This document shows, piece by piece, positions 8,586-17,200 of a stretch of DNA of 64,000 nt (the stretch's first letter is position 1; the number at the start of each line of letters is the position of its first letter). The notes under the pieces are model-generated. The model saw only the letters and a list, made by a program, of their open reading frames with translations, was not told where the DNA came from and made no database searches. Position numbers and translations under genes: made by a program. The DNA is from Pseudocitrobacter vendiensis (GTDB lineage: Bacteria; Pseudomonadota; Gammaproteobacteria; Enterobacterales; Enterobacteriaceae). The DNA is taken from assembly GCF_943590815.1 (NCBI RefSeq), contig NZ_CALSBS010000002.1, forward strand, positions 62,001 through 126,000, in the 5' to 3' direction.

Positions 8586-9686
8586 ATGTCTGACTCATTA
8601 TTTGATACCTTTGCTTTTGGCGACACACAACTTGCGAACCGCATCGCGATGGCGCCGATGACCCGTTCCCGCACCTCTCAGCCGGGCGATGTGCCGAATG
8701 CGATGATGGCGACCTACTATCAGCAGCGCGCCGATGCCGGGCTTATCATCACCGAAGGAACGCCAATTTCTGCCGTGGCGCGCGGTTACTCCATGACACC
8801 GGGCATCTATACGCAAGCGCATATCGACGGCTGGAAAAAAGTCACTCAGGCTATCCACGCGGCGGGCAGCAAAGTGTTTGTTCAGCTCTGGCACGTTGGG
8901 CGTCGTAGCCACGCCAGCATTGCGGGCGAGCAGCCCGTCTCGGCTTCCGCACTGAAAGATCCGGACCAGGTATTTGGCCCGCTACCGGAAGGTGGCTTTG
9001 GCATGATTGAAACGCAAACCCCGCGCGCCATGACGCAAAAGGATATCGATAACACTATTGCTGACTTTGTGCAGGCGGCGCGTAATGCGCTGGAAGCAGG
9101 CTTTGATGGTGTAGAGATCCACGCGGCACACGGGTATTTATTTGATACTTTCCTGCGCACTTCCAGCAATCAGCGCACAGACCAGTATGGCGGTAGCCAG
9201 GAAAACCGGATGCGTTTCCTGCTGGAAACCTTACAGGCGGTGAGTGATGAGATTGGCGGACATCGCGTCGCGGTGCGCGTGTCGCCGCACGTCATGGAAG
9301 GGTTTGCAGAAAGCGACCCGGAAATTGTTGAAGTGGTGCTGAAAGCGCTGGAAAAAATGGCGCCAATGAAGCTTGCCTATGTGCACTTCTCGGAAAATAT
9401 CTCACGCCATGTTGAGGTACCGGAAACGTTCCGTCAACAGGTGCGTAAAGTGTGTGATTTGCCGGTCATGGTTGCCGGGAAACTGACGCCAGAAAGTGCC
9501 CAACAGATGCTGGATAAAGGCTATGCCGACCTGTTTGCCTTTGGCACGCCATATGTCACTAACCCGGACCTGGCAACCCTATTCCGCCACGGCTGGCCGC
9601 TGGAAGGGTTTGACGCCGACGCGCGTCTGACGCTTTACGGTGGCGCCGAGCACGGCTATATCGACTACCCGGCTTACTCTGCGTAA
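8586..9686 (+). CDS. Old Yellow Enzyme-family alkene reductase (NemA-like)
   Basis: FMN- and NAD(P)H-dependent ene-reductase of about 366 residues, the size of NemA. Family motifs are present: NRIAMAPMTRSR near the N terminus, QLWHVGRRSH, the substrate-binding EIHAAHGYLFDTFL and SNQRTDQYGGS. It would reduce activated C=C bonds, maleimides or nitro compounds in the cytosol. The ATG at 8586 was chosen because it starts the conserved MSDSLFDTF block; an upstream in-frame start would add 25 unrelated residues. Divergent to the ABM-fold gene, and ended by a clear terminator. I do not call it nemA, because nemR and gloA are absent. Confidence 0.9.
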   Translation: MSDSLFDTFAFGDTQLANRIAMAPMTRSRTSQPGDVPNAMMATYYQQRADAGLIITEGTPISAVARGYSMTPGIYTQAHIDGWKKVTQAIHAAGSKVFVQLWHVGRRSHASIAGEQPVSASALKDPDQVFGPLPEGGFGMIETQTPRAMTQKDIDNTIADFVQAARNALEAGFDGVEIHAAHGYLFDTFLRTSSNQRTDQYGGSQENRMRFLLETLQAVSDEIGGHRVAVRVSPHVMEGFAESDPEIVEVVLKALEKMAPMKLAYVHFSENISRHVEVPETFRQQVRKVCDLPVMVAGKLTPESAQQMLDKGYADLFAFGTPYVTNPDLATLFRHGWPLEGFDADARLTLYGGAEHGYIDYPAYSA

Positions 9687-9692
9687 ACCACT

Positions 9693-9719
9693 CCCCGCGC
9701 TTTCCCGCGCGGGGTTTTT
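9693..9719 (+). terminator. Rho-independent terminator of the alkene reductase gene
   Basis: CCCCGCGC, a short TTTC loop, then GCGCGGGG and five Ts: a canonical intrinsic terminator seven bases after the stop codon. Confidence 0.9.
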
Positions 9720-9884
9720 CATGACGCCCCAAATCGATGCAATGCACCGCTTTGGTTCCCCAAACAGGTGTTACTTGCCGTCTGTTTATCCCATCTTACT
9801 GATTTAAAAGCTTCTTTCTTTCTGGCATGTAGATTGCAACATTCAAGGCAGAAGGCAGCGTAAGACAATCTGGCATCAATGGCT

Positions 9885-9975
9885 GGCTAGGGTTCCGGTT
9901 CACGAAGGTGAGCGTCAGGTCCGAGAGCTGGCGACCTCGACGAGGTTACACGGCGGGACAAAAGCCCGGGAGACA
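9885..9975 (+). promoter_or_regulatory. Guanidine-I (ykkC) riboswitch
   Basis: The conserved blocks of the ykkC guanidine-I aptamer occur in order: CTAGGGTTCCG (9887-9897), a variable hairpin, AGGTCCGAGAGCTGG, a GACCTCGACGAGGT hairpin, then ACACGGCGGGACAAAAGCCC and GGGAGA. Guanidinium binding is known to switch this class on. A bulged stem followed by CCCCCACTTTTT lies just downstream, so control is probably by terminator/antiterminator. It precedes a guanidine transport and carboxylation operon, exactly the expected target. Confidence 0.95.
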
Positions 9976-10015
9976 GCAGCACCATAGGGTGTCGCGCTGC
10001 CCCCACTTTTTGTGC
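9976..10015 (+). terminator. Likely riboswitch-controlled terminator
   Basis: GCAGC (9976-9980) can pair with GCTGC (9996-10000), with an inner ACC/GGT pairing, followed by CCCCCACTTTTT. Its place directly after the guanidine-I aptamer makes it the probable expression platform. An upstream GGCAGCG (9854-9860) could compete for the GCTGC arm. Confidence 0.6.
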
Positions 10016-10028
10016 CAAACCGAGGTCC

Positions 10029-11090
10029 ATGATGAAGAGATTGCCGTTTGTTCGCTCACTTGCTCTAACGCTTGCGCTGTTCGCCTGCGCACCCTCATTT
10101 GCCGCCGTCAAAAAAGAGTTCAACATCTGCTGGACTATCTACGCAGGCTGGATGCCCTGGGGCACCATCAGTAACGAAAAAATCATTGATAAATGGGCCA
10201 GCAAATATGGCATTAAAATCAACATCGTCCAGCTTAACGATTATATCGAATCCATAAATCAGTACACCGCAGGTCAGTTTGATGGCTGCACCATGACCAA
10301 CATGGATGCGTTGACTATCCCCGCGGCGGGCGGCGTTGACACCACGGCGCTGATTACCGGGAGCTACTCTGACGGCAATGACGGTGTGGTGCTGAAAGGT
10401 GCGTATAAAAAGCTGAGCGACCTGAAAGGCTTGTCGGTGTATCTGCCTGAGCTGTCTGTTTCCCATTATCTGTTGGTGCGCGGGTTGGAAAAAGCGGGCC
10501 TGGCGGAACGAGATGTGAAAGTGGTCAACACTTCGGATGCGGATATCGTCTCGGCATTTTCTACCGATAACGTGCGCGCCGCCGTGGCGTGGAATCCACA
10601 GCTTTCTGTGATTAAGCAGACGCCGCAAACCACGGAAGTGTTTAGCTCTTCGCAGGTACCGGGTGAACTGATTGACATGCTGGTGGTGAACAGTGAAACC
10701 CTGCATGACAATCCGGCGCTGGGTAAAGCATTGACCGGCGCATGGTTTGAAATGATGGCAAAAATGCAGGCGGGCGATACGCAGGTTCTGAGCGCAATGG
10801 CCGCCGATTCTGGAACCGATCTCGCCGGTTATCAGGCACAACTCAAAACAACTCATCTGTTCTGGACACCCGCCGACGCGCTGGCTTTCATCACCGCGCC
10901 TGAGCTTGCAAAAACCATGCAGCGCGTGGCGCAGTTCTCTTTTGATAAAGGTTTATTGGGCGAAGGCGCAGCGAGTGCAGATTTCATCGGTATGGCGTTT
11001 CCGGGTAACACCACCCTGGGGGATACCGCTAACACCAAACTGCGTTTTGATGACCGCTATCTGAAGATGGCCGTTGCAGGCCAGCTGTGA
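10029..11090 (+). CDS. Guanidine-operon ABC transporter substrate-binding protein
   Basis: Periplasmic binding protein of the NMT1/taurine-nitrate class, 353 residues. It has a cleavable signal peptide (SLALTLALFACAPSFAA, roughly residues 10-26) followed by the mature KKEFNICWTIYAGWMPWG start. It is the first gene after the guanidine-I riboswitch and heads a binding protein-permease-ATPase set. By position it is inferred to bind guanidine or a guanidino compound; family members bind varied small nitrogen or sulfur compounds. Two adjacent ATGs (10029, 10032) are possible starts; the second has better spacing from GAGG. Confidence 0.88.
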   Translation: MMKRLPFVRSLALTLALFACAPSFAAVKKEFNICWTIYAGWMPWGTISNEKIIDKWASKYGIKINIVQLNDYIESINQYTAGQFDGCTMTNMDALTIPAAGGVDTTALITGSYSDGNDGVVLKGAYKKLSDLKGLSVYLPELSVSHYLLVRGLEKAGLAERDVKVVNTSDADIVSAFSTDNVRAAVAWNPQLSVIKQTPQTTEVFSSSQVPGELIDMLVVNSETLHDNPALGKALTGAWFEMMAKMQAGDTQVLSAMAADSGTDLAGYQAQLKTTHLFWTPADALAFITAPELAKTMQRVAQFSFDKGLLGEGAASADFIGMAFPGNTTLGDTANTKLRFDDRYLKMAVAGQL

Positions 11091-11114
11091 TAATTGACGA
11101 TGGGAGCCTTCACC

Positions 11115-11930
11115 ATGCGCCAGATTAACCGCCACCCCCAGCATGGCATGCGAATCATGTTAATGCTGCTGCCTTTCGTGCTGCTTATTGCCGCCTGGTT
11201 TGTGGGCTCGACCCTGCGTCTGGAGGCCAACCCGCACGACAAACTGTTGCCTGGCTTATCGCAAATGCTGTCGGCCATCGATCGGATGGCCTTCACGCCG
11301 GATCGCCGCAGCGGCGAGTATTTACTGTGGGCCGATACGCTCATTAGCCTGACGCGTTTGCTGCTTGGGTTGGCCATAGCGTCGCTCATTGGGCTCAGTA
11401 TCGGCATTATCGCAGGCGTTTTCCCGATGTACAGCGCGGCGCTGTCGCCGCTGATGACCGTGCTTTCTATGGTGCCGCCGCTGGCTATCCTGCCGATTCT
11501 GTTCATCGTCTTTGGCCTGGATGAGCTTTCAAAAGTCATGCTTATCGTCATTGGCATCACGCCGATGCTGGCACGCGATCTCGAACAGCGAGCAAAAGAG
11601 ATCCCGGCGGAGTTGTTCATTAAGGCGCAGACGCTCGGTGCCAATAGCTGGACAGTGGTGCTGCGGGTGGTATTGCCACAGTTGCTTTCCCGGTTAATCA
11701 CCTCACTGCGCTTAATGCTTGGCTCGGCATGGCTGTTTCTGATCTCGGCGGAAGCCATTTCCGCGACCGCGGGTCTGGGCTATCGCATCTTCCTTGTTCG
11801 TCGCTATATGGCGATGGACGTCATTATTCCCTACGTCATCTGGATAACCCTGCTGGCGTGGCTGATGGATCTGGCACTACGCCAGTTACACAAACGCTGC
11901 TTCCCGTGGGCAGAAGGGGGACGGGCATGA
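11115..11930 (+). CDS. ABC transporter permease of the guanidine operon
   Basis: Inner-membrane permease of the BPD_transp_1 (SsuC/TauC-like) family, about 271 residues with roughly six hydrophobic segments. The EAA loop is recognisable around ELFIKAQTLGANSWTVVLRV. The ATG at 11115 has a GGGAG ribosome binding site eight bases upstream; an in-frame ATG at 11100 is less well placed. The stop overlaps the ATPase start codon (ATGA), so the two products are translationally coupled. It forms the channel for the substrate bound by the preceding protein. Confidence 0.9.
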   Translation: MRQINRHPQHGMRIMLMLLPFVLLIAAWFVGSTLRLEANPHDKLLPGLSQMLSAIDRMAFTPDRRSGEYLLWADTLISLTRLLLGLAIASLIGLSIGIIAGVFPMYSAALSPLMTVLSMVPPLAILPILFIVFGLDELSKVMLIVIGITPMLARDLEQRAKEIPAELFIKAQTLGANSWTVVLRVVLPQLLSRLITSLRLMLGSAWLFLISAEAISATAGLGYRIFLVRRYMAMDVIIPYVIWITLLAWLMDLALRQLHKRCFPWAEGGRA

Positions 11931-12748
11931 GTTTCATCGCGGTGAACAATATCTGGCAAGAATATGGCGACCACGTCGTGCTGGAACGCATCAATCTGAC
12001 GGTAAAAGAGGGCGAGTTTTGTTCGATGGTTGGCGCGTCCGGCTGCGGAAAATCGACTTTTCTACGCCTGCTGTTGGGCCAGGAGCGACCCAGCCGTGGC
12101 GAGATTTTGCTCGATGGCAAACCGCTGCCCGGTGAACCCGGCAGCAGTCGGGGCGTGGTATTCCAGCGCTATTCCGTTTTTCCGCATCTTAACGTGCTGG
12201 ATAACGTTGCCGTTGGGCTGGAACTCCCTGTATCGCCGGTGCTGGGGCGACTGTTTGGCGCACGCAAACGCGCAGCCCGTGAACAGGCCGCGCAGATGCT
12301 GGAAAAAGTCGGTTTGAGCCATGCGCTGGATAAATACCCGGCGCAACTGTCGGGCGGGATGCAGCAGCGTCTCGCCATCGCCCAGGCGTTCATCATGCAA
12401 CCGCGCGTCCTGCTGCTGGATGAACCCTTCGGCGCACTGGACCCCGGTATCCGCAAAGATATGCATGCCTTGCTGCTGGCGCTATGGCGTGAGACCGGGA
12501 TGACCGTGTTTATGGTTACCCATGACCTGACGGAAGGTTTCAACCTCGGCACCCGTTTACTGGTGTTTGACAAGGTACGCATCGATCCGCAGGCCCCCAA
12601 CGCCTACGGTGCGCGAGTGACCTACGACATTCCGCTCAATGAATCGCGGCTTTCGCAGCGTCAGGGGGCGGGGGCAGAAAACAACGTATTTTCCATAAGG
12701 AGAGAATCGGATGAAGCCATTACTTCACACTACATCGAGCCTGCGTGA
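11927..12748 (+). CDS. ABC transporter ATP-binding protein of the guanidine operon
   Basis: A 273-residue ATPase with every catalytic motif: Walker A GASGCGKST, signature LSGGMQQRLAIAQAF, Walker B VLLLDEPFGALD and the switch histidine in MVTHDLTEG. It powers the preceding permease. The start ATG overlaps the permease stop. Its C terminus overlaps the next gene by 38 bases, which places the ribosome binding site of the next gene inside this frame and suggests tight coupling through the operon. Confidence 0.93.
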   Translation: MSFIAVNNIWQEYGDHVVLERINLTVKEGEFCSMVGASGCGKSTFLRLLLGQERPSRGEILLDGKPLPGEPGSSRGVVFQRYSVFPHLNVLDNVAVGLELPVSPVLGRLFGARKRAAREQAAQMLEKVGLSHALDKYPAQLSGGMQQRLAIAQAFIMQPRVLLLDEPFGALDPGIRKDMHALLLALWRETGMTVFMVTHDLTEGFNLGTRLLVFDKVRIDPQAPNAYGARVTYDIPLNESRLSQRQGAGAENNVFSIRRESDEAITSHYIEPA

Positions 12749-13439
12749 AGAGCAGGTGCCGGGCGGCGGACAAGCGTCGTTTATTCTGCGGCGCGGGCAG
12801 ATCCTGCGCCTGACCGATATCGACGGCGAGGCCAACGTCAGCATGATGATGCTCAACCCACATGAGAAAAGTGAGCGGCTCAATCTGCCCGATACCCTGA
12901 AAGGGCAGCACACTGCGCGTCTTACTACCGGACACTGTTTCTATTCTGATATGGGGCGCGTGCTGACGGGTATTGTGGCGGATACCTGCGGCTGGCATGA
13001 CCCTTTTGGTGGCGTCTTAAATGCCGGTGAAACGGCAGAAAAATATGGTGCAGGGCGCTATCAGGAACTGCGCAACGCCTTTTATCGCAACGGCGTCGAT
13101 AACCTGCTGGTGGAGCTGGGAAAATGGGACCTCGGTCTGGAAGATTTGCTGATGGTGGTGAATTTCTTCAGCAAAGTGACAGTGGATGAAAATGGTGACT
13201 TTCGTTTTGTGCGCGGGCATTCGAAGGCAGGTCAGTATGTCGAACTTTTCGCCCCGATGGACGTGTTGATCGTATTGACGGCACTGCCGCATCCGCAAAA
13301 TCCTGCCACCGATTATGCCCCGCGCCCGGTTCAACTGAGCTGGTATCAGGCCGACGATGAGCAGGCTGCAACAGCCGCGCTGTTCACGCGCGATGAAAAT
13401 CAGCGCGCGTTTTTGAATACGCAACTTTTCACCTGTTAA
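12711..13439 (+). CDS. Carboxyguanidine deiminase subunit A (urea-carboxylase-associated protein 1)
   Basis: DUF1989-family protein of 242 residues. Members next to ykkC riboswitches and urea-carboxylase-like enzymes were shown in other bacteria to form the two-subunit carboxyguanidine deiminase (CgdAB), which turns carboxyguanidine into allophanate. Visible conserved features are [13 protein letters not shown], with its Cys/His metal-ligand candidates, and VNFFSKV. Start ATG at 12711 follows AAGGAGAG. It overlaps the ATPase gene and precedes its paralogue by ten bases. Function is inferred from family and operon. Confidence 0.88.
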   Translation: MKPLLHTTSSLREEQVPGGGQASFILRRGQILRLTDIDGEANVSMMMLNPHEKSERLNLPDTLKGQHTARLTTGHCFYSDMGRVLTGIVADTCGWHDPFGGVLNAGETAEKYGAGRYQELRNAFYRNGVDNLLVELGKWDLGLEDLLMVVNFFSKVTVDENGDFRFVRGHSKAGQYVELFAPMDVLIVLTALPHPQNPATDYAPRPVQLSWYQADDEQAATAALFTRDENQRAFLNTQLFTC

Positions 13440-13449
13440 GGAGCCCGTG

Positions 13450-14085
13450 ATGACAATGACGACCAGCCCACGCCATCCGCAAGACGCGGTGTTCCGCCAC
13501 GTGATCCCGGCGGGCGAGCCCTATTTGTTTGAAGTGAAAAAAGGGCAGACCTTACGTTTGCTCGATCTCGAAGGTAATCAGGCTATCGACACACTGTTCT
13601 ACAACGCGGATAACCCGCGTGAGCGCTATGACGTGCAGCGGACATTGCGCCGCCAGGGGAATGCCTATTTGACCACCGGCAGCGTGCTTTACTCTAACCT
13701 CGGTAACCCGTTGTTAACGATAGTGGCGGATACCTGCGGGCGTCATGACACCCTTGGCGGCGCTTGCGCTCAGGAGAGTAATACCGTGCGCTATTCGCTG
13801 GACAAACGCTATATGCACAGTTGTCGCGATAACTTTCTGTGCGCCTGCCTGCACGATGGCCGCCTGCATAAGCGCGACATCAGCGCCAACATCAACTTCT
13901 TTATGAACGTACCGGTGACCCCTGAAGGGGGGCTGACCTTTGAAGACGGTATCTCGGCGGCCGGGAAGTATGTGGAGCTTGTTGCTGAATGCAACGCAAT
14001 GGTGCTTATTTCCAATTGCCCTCAGCTTAACAACCCATGTAATGGCTGGAACCCAACGCCTGCTGAGGTATTGGTATGGAATTGA
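13450..14085 (+). CDS. Carboxyguanidine deiminase subunit B (urea-carboxylase-associated protein 2)
   Basis: Second DUF1989 paralogue, about 211 residues, with [20 protein letters not shown] (matching [13 protein letters not shown] of the first subunit) and INFFMNVPV. It would pair with the first subunit to deiminate carboxyguanidine. The ATG at 13450 is six bases after AAGGAG; a GTG three bases earlier is too close. Its stop codon overlaps the start of a 32-codon ORF, which lies between it and the carboxylase. Confidence 0.88.
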   Translation: MTMTTSPRHPQDAVFRHVIPAGEPYLFEVKKGQTLRLLDLEGNQAIDTLFYNADNPRERYDVQRTLRRQGNAYLTTGSVLYSNLGNPLLTIVADTCGRHDTLGGACAQESNTVRYSLDKRYMHSCRDNFLCACLHDGRLHKRDISANINFFMNVPVTPEGGLTFEDGISAAGKYVELVAECNAMVLISNCPQLNNPCNGWNPTPAEVLVWN

Positions 14086-14174
14086 CCCGTTGGCAACGCT
14101 GGCGCAAGGTGATTTTTCACCTGTTTGCCACCCGGGCCGATCGCCTGAATCACACGCCGACGCCGAAAGCGTAA
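14076..14174 (+). CDS. Putative 32-residue protein in the guanidine operon
   Basis: Short frame starting ATG GAA TTG, overlapping the end of the preceding deiminase gene in another frame, with GAGG seven bases upstream. The product starts [20 protein letters not shown] and is strongly basic with an amphipathic-looking N-terminal half and a polar tail ending TPTPKA. I recognise no family. It ends ten bases before the guanidine-II hairpins. It could be a real small protein of guanidine metabolism, a coupling ORF that keeps ribosomes moving up to the riboswitch, or chance. Start context and placement favour a translated ORF. Confidence 0.5.
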   Translation: MELTRWQRWRKVIFHLFATRADRLNHTPTPKA

Positions 14175-14183
14175 GCGCGTGCA

Positions 14184-14230
14184 CCCTGAGGACGACCTCA
14201 GGGGAATGACTTTATCGCGGGACGACCCGC
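14184..14230 (+). promoter_or_regulatory. Guanidine-II (mini-ykkC) riboswitch
   Basis: Two GC-rich hairpins with identical ACGA loops: CCCTGAGG-ACGA-CCTCAGGG (14184-14203) and GCGGG-ACGA-CCCGC (14217-14230), joined by 13 bases. Paired hairpins with ACGR loops are the defining structure of the guanidine-II (mini-ykkC) class, which binds one guanidinium per hairpin. It ends 18 bases before the carboxylase ATG, so translational control is likely; CTCA of hairpin 1 could pair with TGAG (14237-14240) in the weak ribosome binding region. Confidence 0.93.
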
Positions 14231-14248
14231 CTGAAATGAGTCATCACC

Positions 14249-17200
14249 ATGTTTACATCACTCCTCATTGCCAATCGCGGCGCTATCGCCTGTCGAATTT
14301 TACGAACGTTGCGCACCATGCACATTAAGGGCGTGGCGGTCTATTCTGATGCTGACCTCAGCAGCCTGCATATCCGGGAAGCCGATGAGGCGATAAGCCT
14401 TGGCGAAGGCCCGGCGGCACAAACGTACCTGGTTATTGACAACATTATCGCCGCCGCCAAAAACAGCGGGGCCGGCGCGATTCACCCAGGCTACGGTTTT
14501 CTGTCGGAGAACGCGACGTTTGCTGAAGCCTGCGAGGCCGCCGGGTTGGCGTTTATTGGCCCTACGCCTGCGCAGTTACGTACTTTTGGTCTGAAGCATA
14601 CAGCACGCGCGCTGGCGAAAGCGCAGGGCGTGCCGATGCTGGAAGGAACGGAACTGCTGGCGGATGCGCAGGAAGCCTGCCAGCAGGCCGCATTGATAGG
14701 ATATCCGGTGATGCTGAAAAGTACGGCGGGCGGCGGTGGAATCGGGATGCGTGTGTGCCGTGATGCGCGAGAACTCAGTGAGTCGTTCGACGCAGTTGTG
14801 CGTTTGGGGCAGAACAACTTTAGCGATGCTGGCGTCTTTCTGGAGAAGTATATCGAACGCGCCCGCCATCTGGAGGTGCAGATTTTTGGTGACGGAAAAG
14901 GTGATGTCATCGCACTCGGTGTGCGCGATTGTTCCGTTCAACGTCGTAACCAAAAAGTGATTGAAGAAACGCCAGCGCCGAATCTGCCTGATGGCATGAG
15001 TGAAGCGTTGTGTGAGGCTGCGATCGCGCTTGGAAAAGCGGTGAACTACCGCAGCGCAGGCACGGTGGAGTTTGTGTATGACAGCCTGACCGCGCAGTTC
15101 TATTTCCTCGAAGTAAATACCCGTTTGCAGGTGGAGCACGGGGTCACTGAACAGGTATGGGGTGTGGATCTGGTACGCTGGATGATTGAACTGGCCGCCG
15201 GGGAACTTCCGCCCTTATCGACGCTTTATCGCCAATTAACGCCGCGCGGCCACGCTATTCAGGCACGTATTTATGCGGAAGATCCGGGGCGTCAATTTCA
15301 GCCATCGCCAGGTCTACTGACTGAGGTGGTCTTCCCACCTGCCGATGGCGCGACGCTGCGTATTGACCGCTGGATTGAAGCTGGATGTGAGGTACCGCCG
15401 TTCTTCGACCCGATGCTGGCCAAGATGATTAGCTGGCGCGACAACCGGGCAGAGGCAATCACGGTACTGAGCGATGCCCTTGCCGAAACCCGTTTATATG
15501 GGGTAGAAACTAATCGCCTTTATCTCCAGCAAATTCTGGCGTTCGAACCGTTCAGCAAAGGCGAACCCTGGACTCGCTGCCTGGACGCGTTGCAGTATCG
15601 GGCGAATACCGTTGAGGTGGTGAGCGCCGGAACGCAAACCAGCGTGCAGGATTACCCTGGTCGGCTGGGATACTGGGCCGTCGGCGTACCGCCATCGGGC
15701 CCCATGGATAACCGGGCGCTGCGTCTGGGCAATCGCCTGGTCGGTAACCCGGAAGGGGAAGCCGCGCTGGAGATAACCCTCAGCGGCCCCACCCTGAAAT
15801 TTAATACGGCGACTGTCGCGGTTGTCGGCGGTGCATCCATTCCCGTCACGCTTGATGGTGTGGCACAGGAGATGAACCGAACGTTCACCATCCCCGCAGG
15901 GGCGACGCTGAAAATCGGAGAAATCAGCGGAACTGGCGTGCGAAGCTACCTGTGTCTGCGTGGCGGCATCCAGGTACCAATGTATCTCGGCAGCAAAAGT
16001 ACCTTTACCCTCGGCCAGTTCGGCGGGCATGCCGGACGCGCGTTGCGCGCGGGCGATGTGCTGCATCTGGGCGATTGCCATGACGCGCAGCCGGCGACGC
16101 TGCCCGCATCGCTGGAAACGCACTTGCCGGATGTGCGCACGTTGCGCGTGATCTACGGCCCACACGGTGCGCCGGAATTCTTTGCTGAAAGCTATATCGA
16201 CACGTTTTTCGCCACTGACTGGGAAGTGCATTTTAACTCCAGCCGTACAGGTGTGCGATTGATTGGCCCGAAGCCTCTTTGGGCACGTGAAAGTGGCGGA
16301 GAAGCGGGGCTGCATCCGTCGAATATTCACGATAATCCTTATGCGGTGGGGGCGGTTGATTTTACCGGCGATATGCCCGTCATTCTTGGGCCGGATGGCC
16401 CGAGCCTGGGCGGATTTGTTTGCCCGGTCACCGTTATCGAAGCCGATCTCTGGCAGCTTGGTCAGCTAAAGGCGGGAGATAAAATACGCTTTGTTGCTGT
16501 GAGTCTGGCAACGGCGCGTCAGCTTGCGCAGTCGCAGGATGCAGAGATAGACACTCTGCAAGCCATTGCGAAGGAATGGCAACCTGCCGCGTTAAACTCG
16601 CCGATCGTGATGAACGGCGGCGAGGGTGACAAGCGGTTGATTGCACGTGTATCAGGCGACACGCATTTGCTGCTGGAAGCCGGAGAACCCGAGCTGGATC
16701 TGGTGCTGCGTTTTCGCATTCACGCCCTGATGCAGGCGCTGGAGCGCGCATCACGGCCTGGCGTGATTGACCTGACGCCGGGCATTCGAACGTTACAGGT
16801 GCATTTTAATCCGGAAGCCTTGCCGCTTGATGACCTGCTGGCGTGGGTGCAAGGCGAATGGCATTCCGTCTGCGGCAGTGATGATTTACAGGTGCCCACG
16901 CGAGTGGTGCATCTTCCGCTCTCCTGGGATGATCCGGCCTGCCGTAAGGCGATTGATAAATACATGACCACGGTGCGTCCTGATGCACCCTGGTGCCCGA
17001 GCAACCTCGAATTCATCCGTCGGATAAACGATCTGCCCGATGAGCAGGCAGTCTGGAATACGGTGTTTGACGCCAGTTATCTGGTGATGGGATTAGGTGA
17101 TGTGTATTTGGGCGCGCCGGTAGCGACGCCGCTGGATCCTCGCCACCGTCTGGTGACCACCAAATACAACCCGGCGCGGACGTGGACTGCGGAGAACTCG

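Noticed and set aside
9854..10001. GGCAGCG/CGCTGCC long-range pairing as a definite antiterminator
   Set aside because: The pairing is possible and flanks the aptamer, but I could not show it is favoured over the local terminator without folding, so it is only noted under the terminator.
10095..10856. Minus-strand 253-codon frame opposite the guanidine-operon binding protein
   Set aside because: Shadow of a clear periplasmic binding protein; composition is typical of a reversed GC-rich gene.
15494..16330. Minus-strand 278-codon frame inside the carboxylase gene
   Set aside because: Antisense shadow of the KipA-like carboxyltransferase domain; no start signal and no family.
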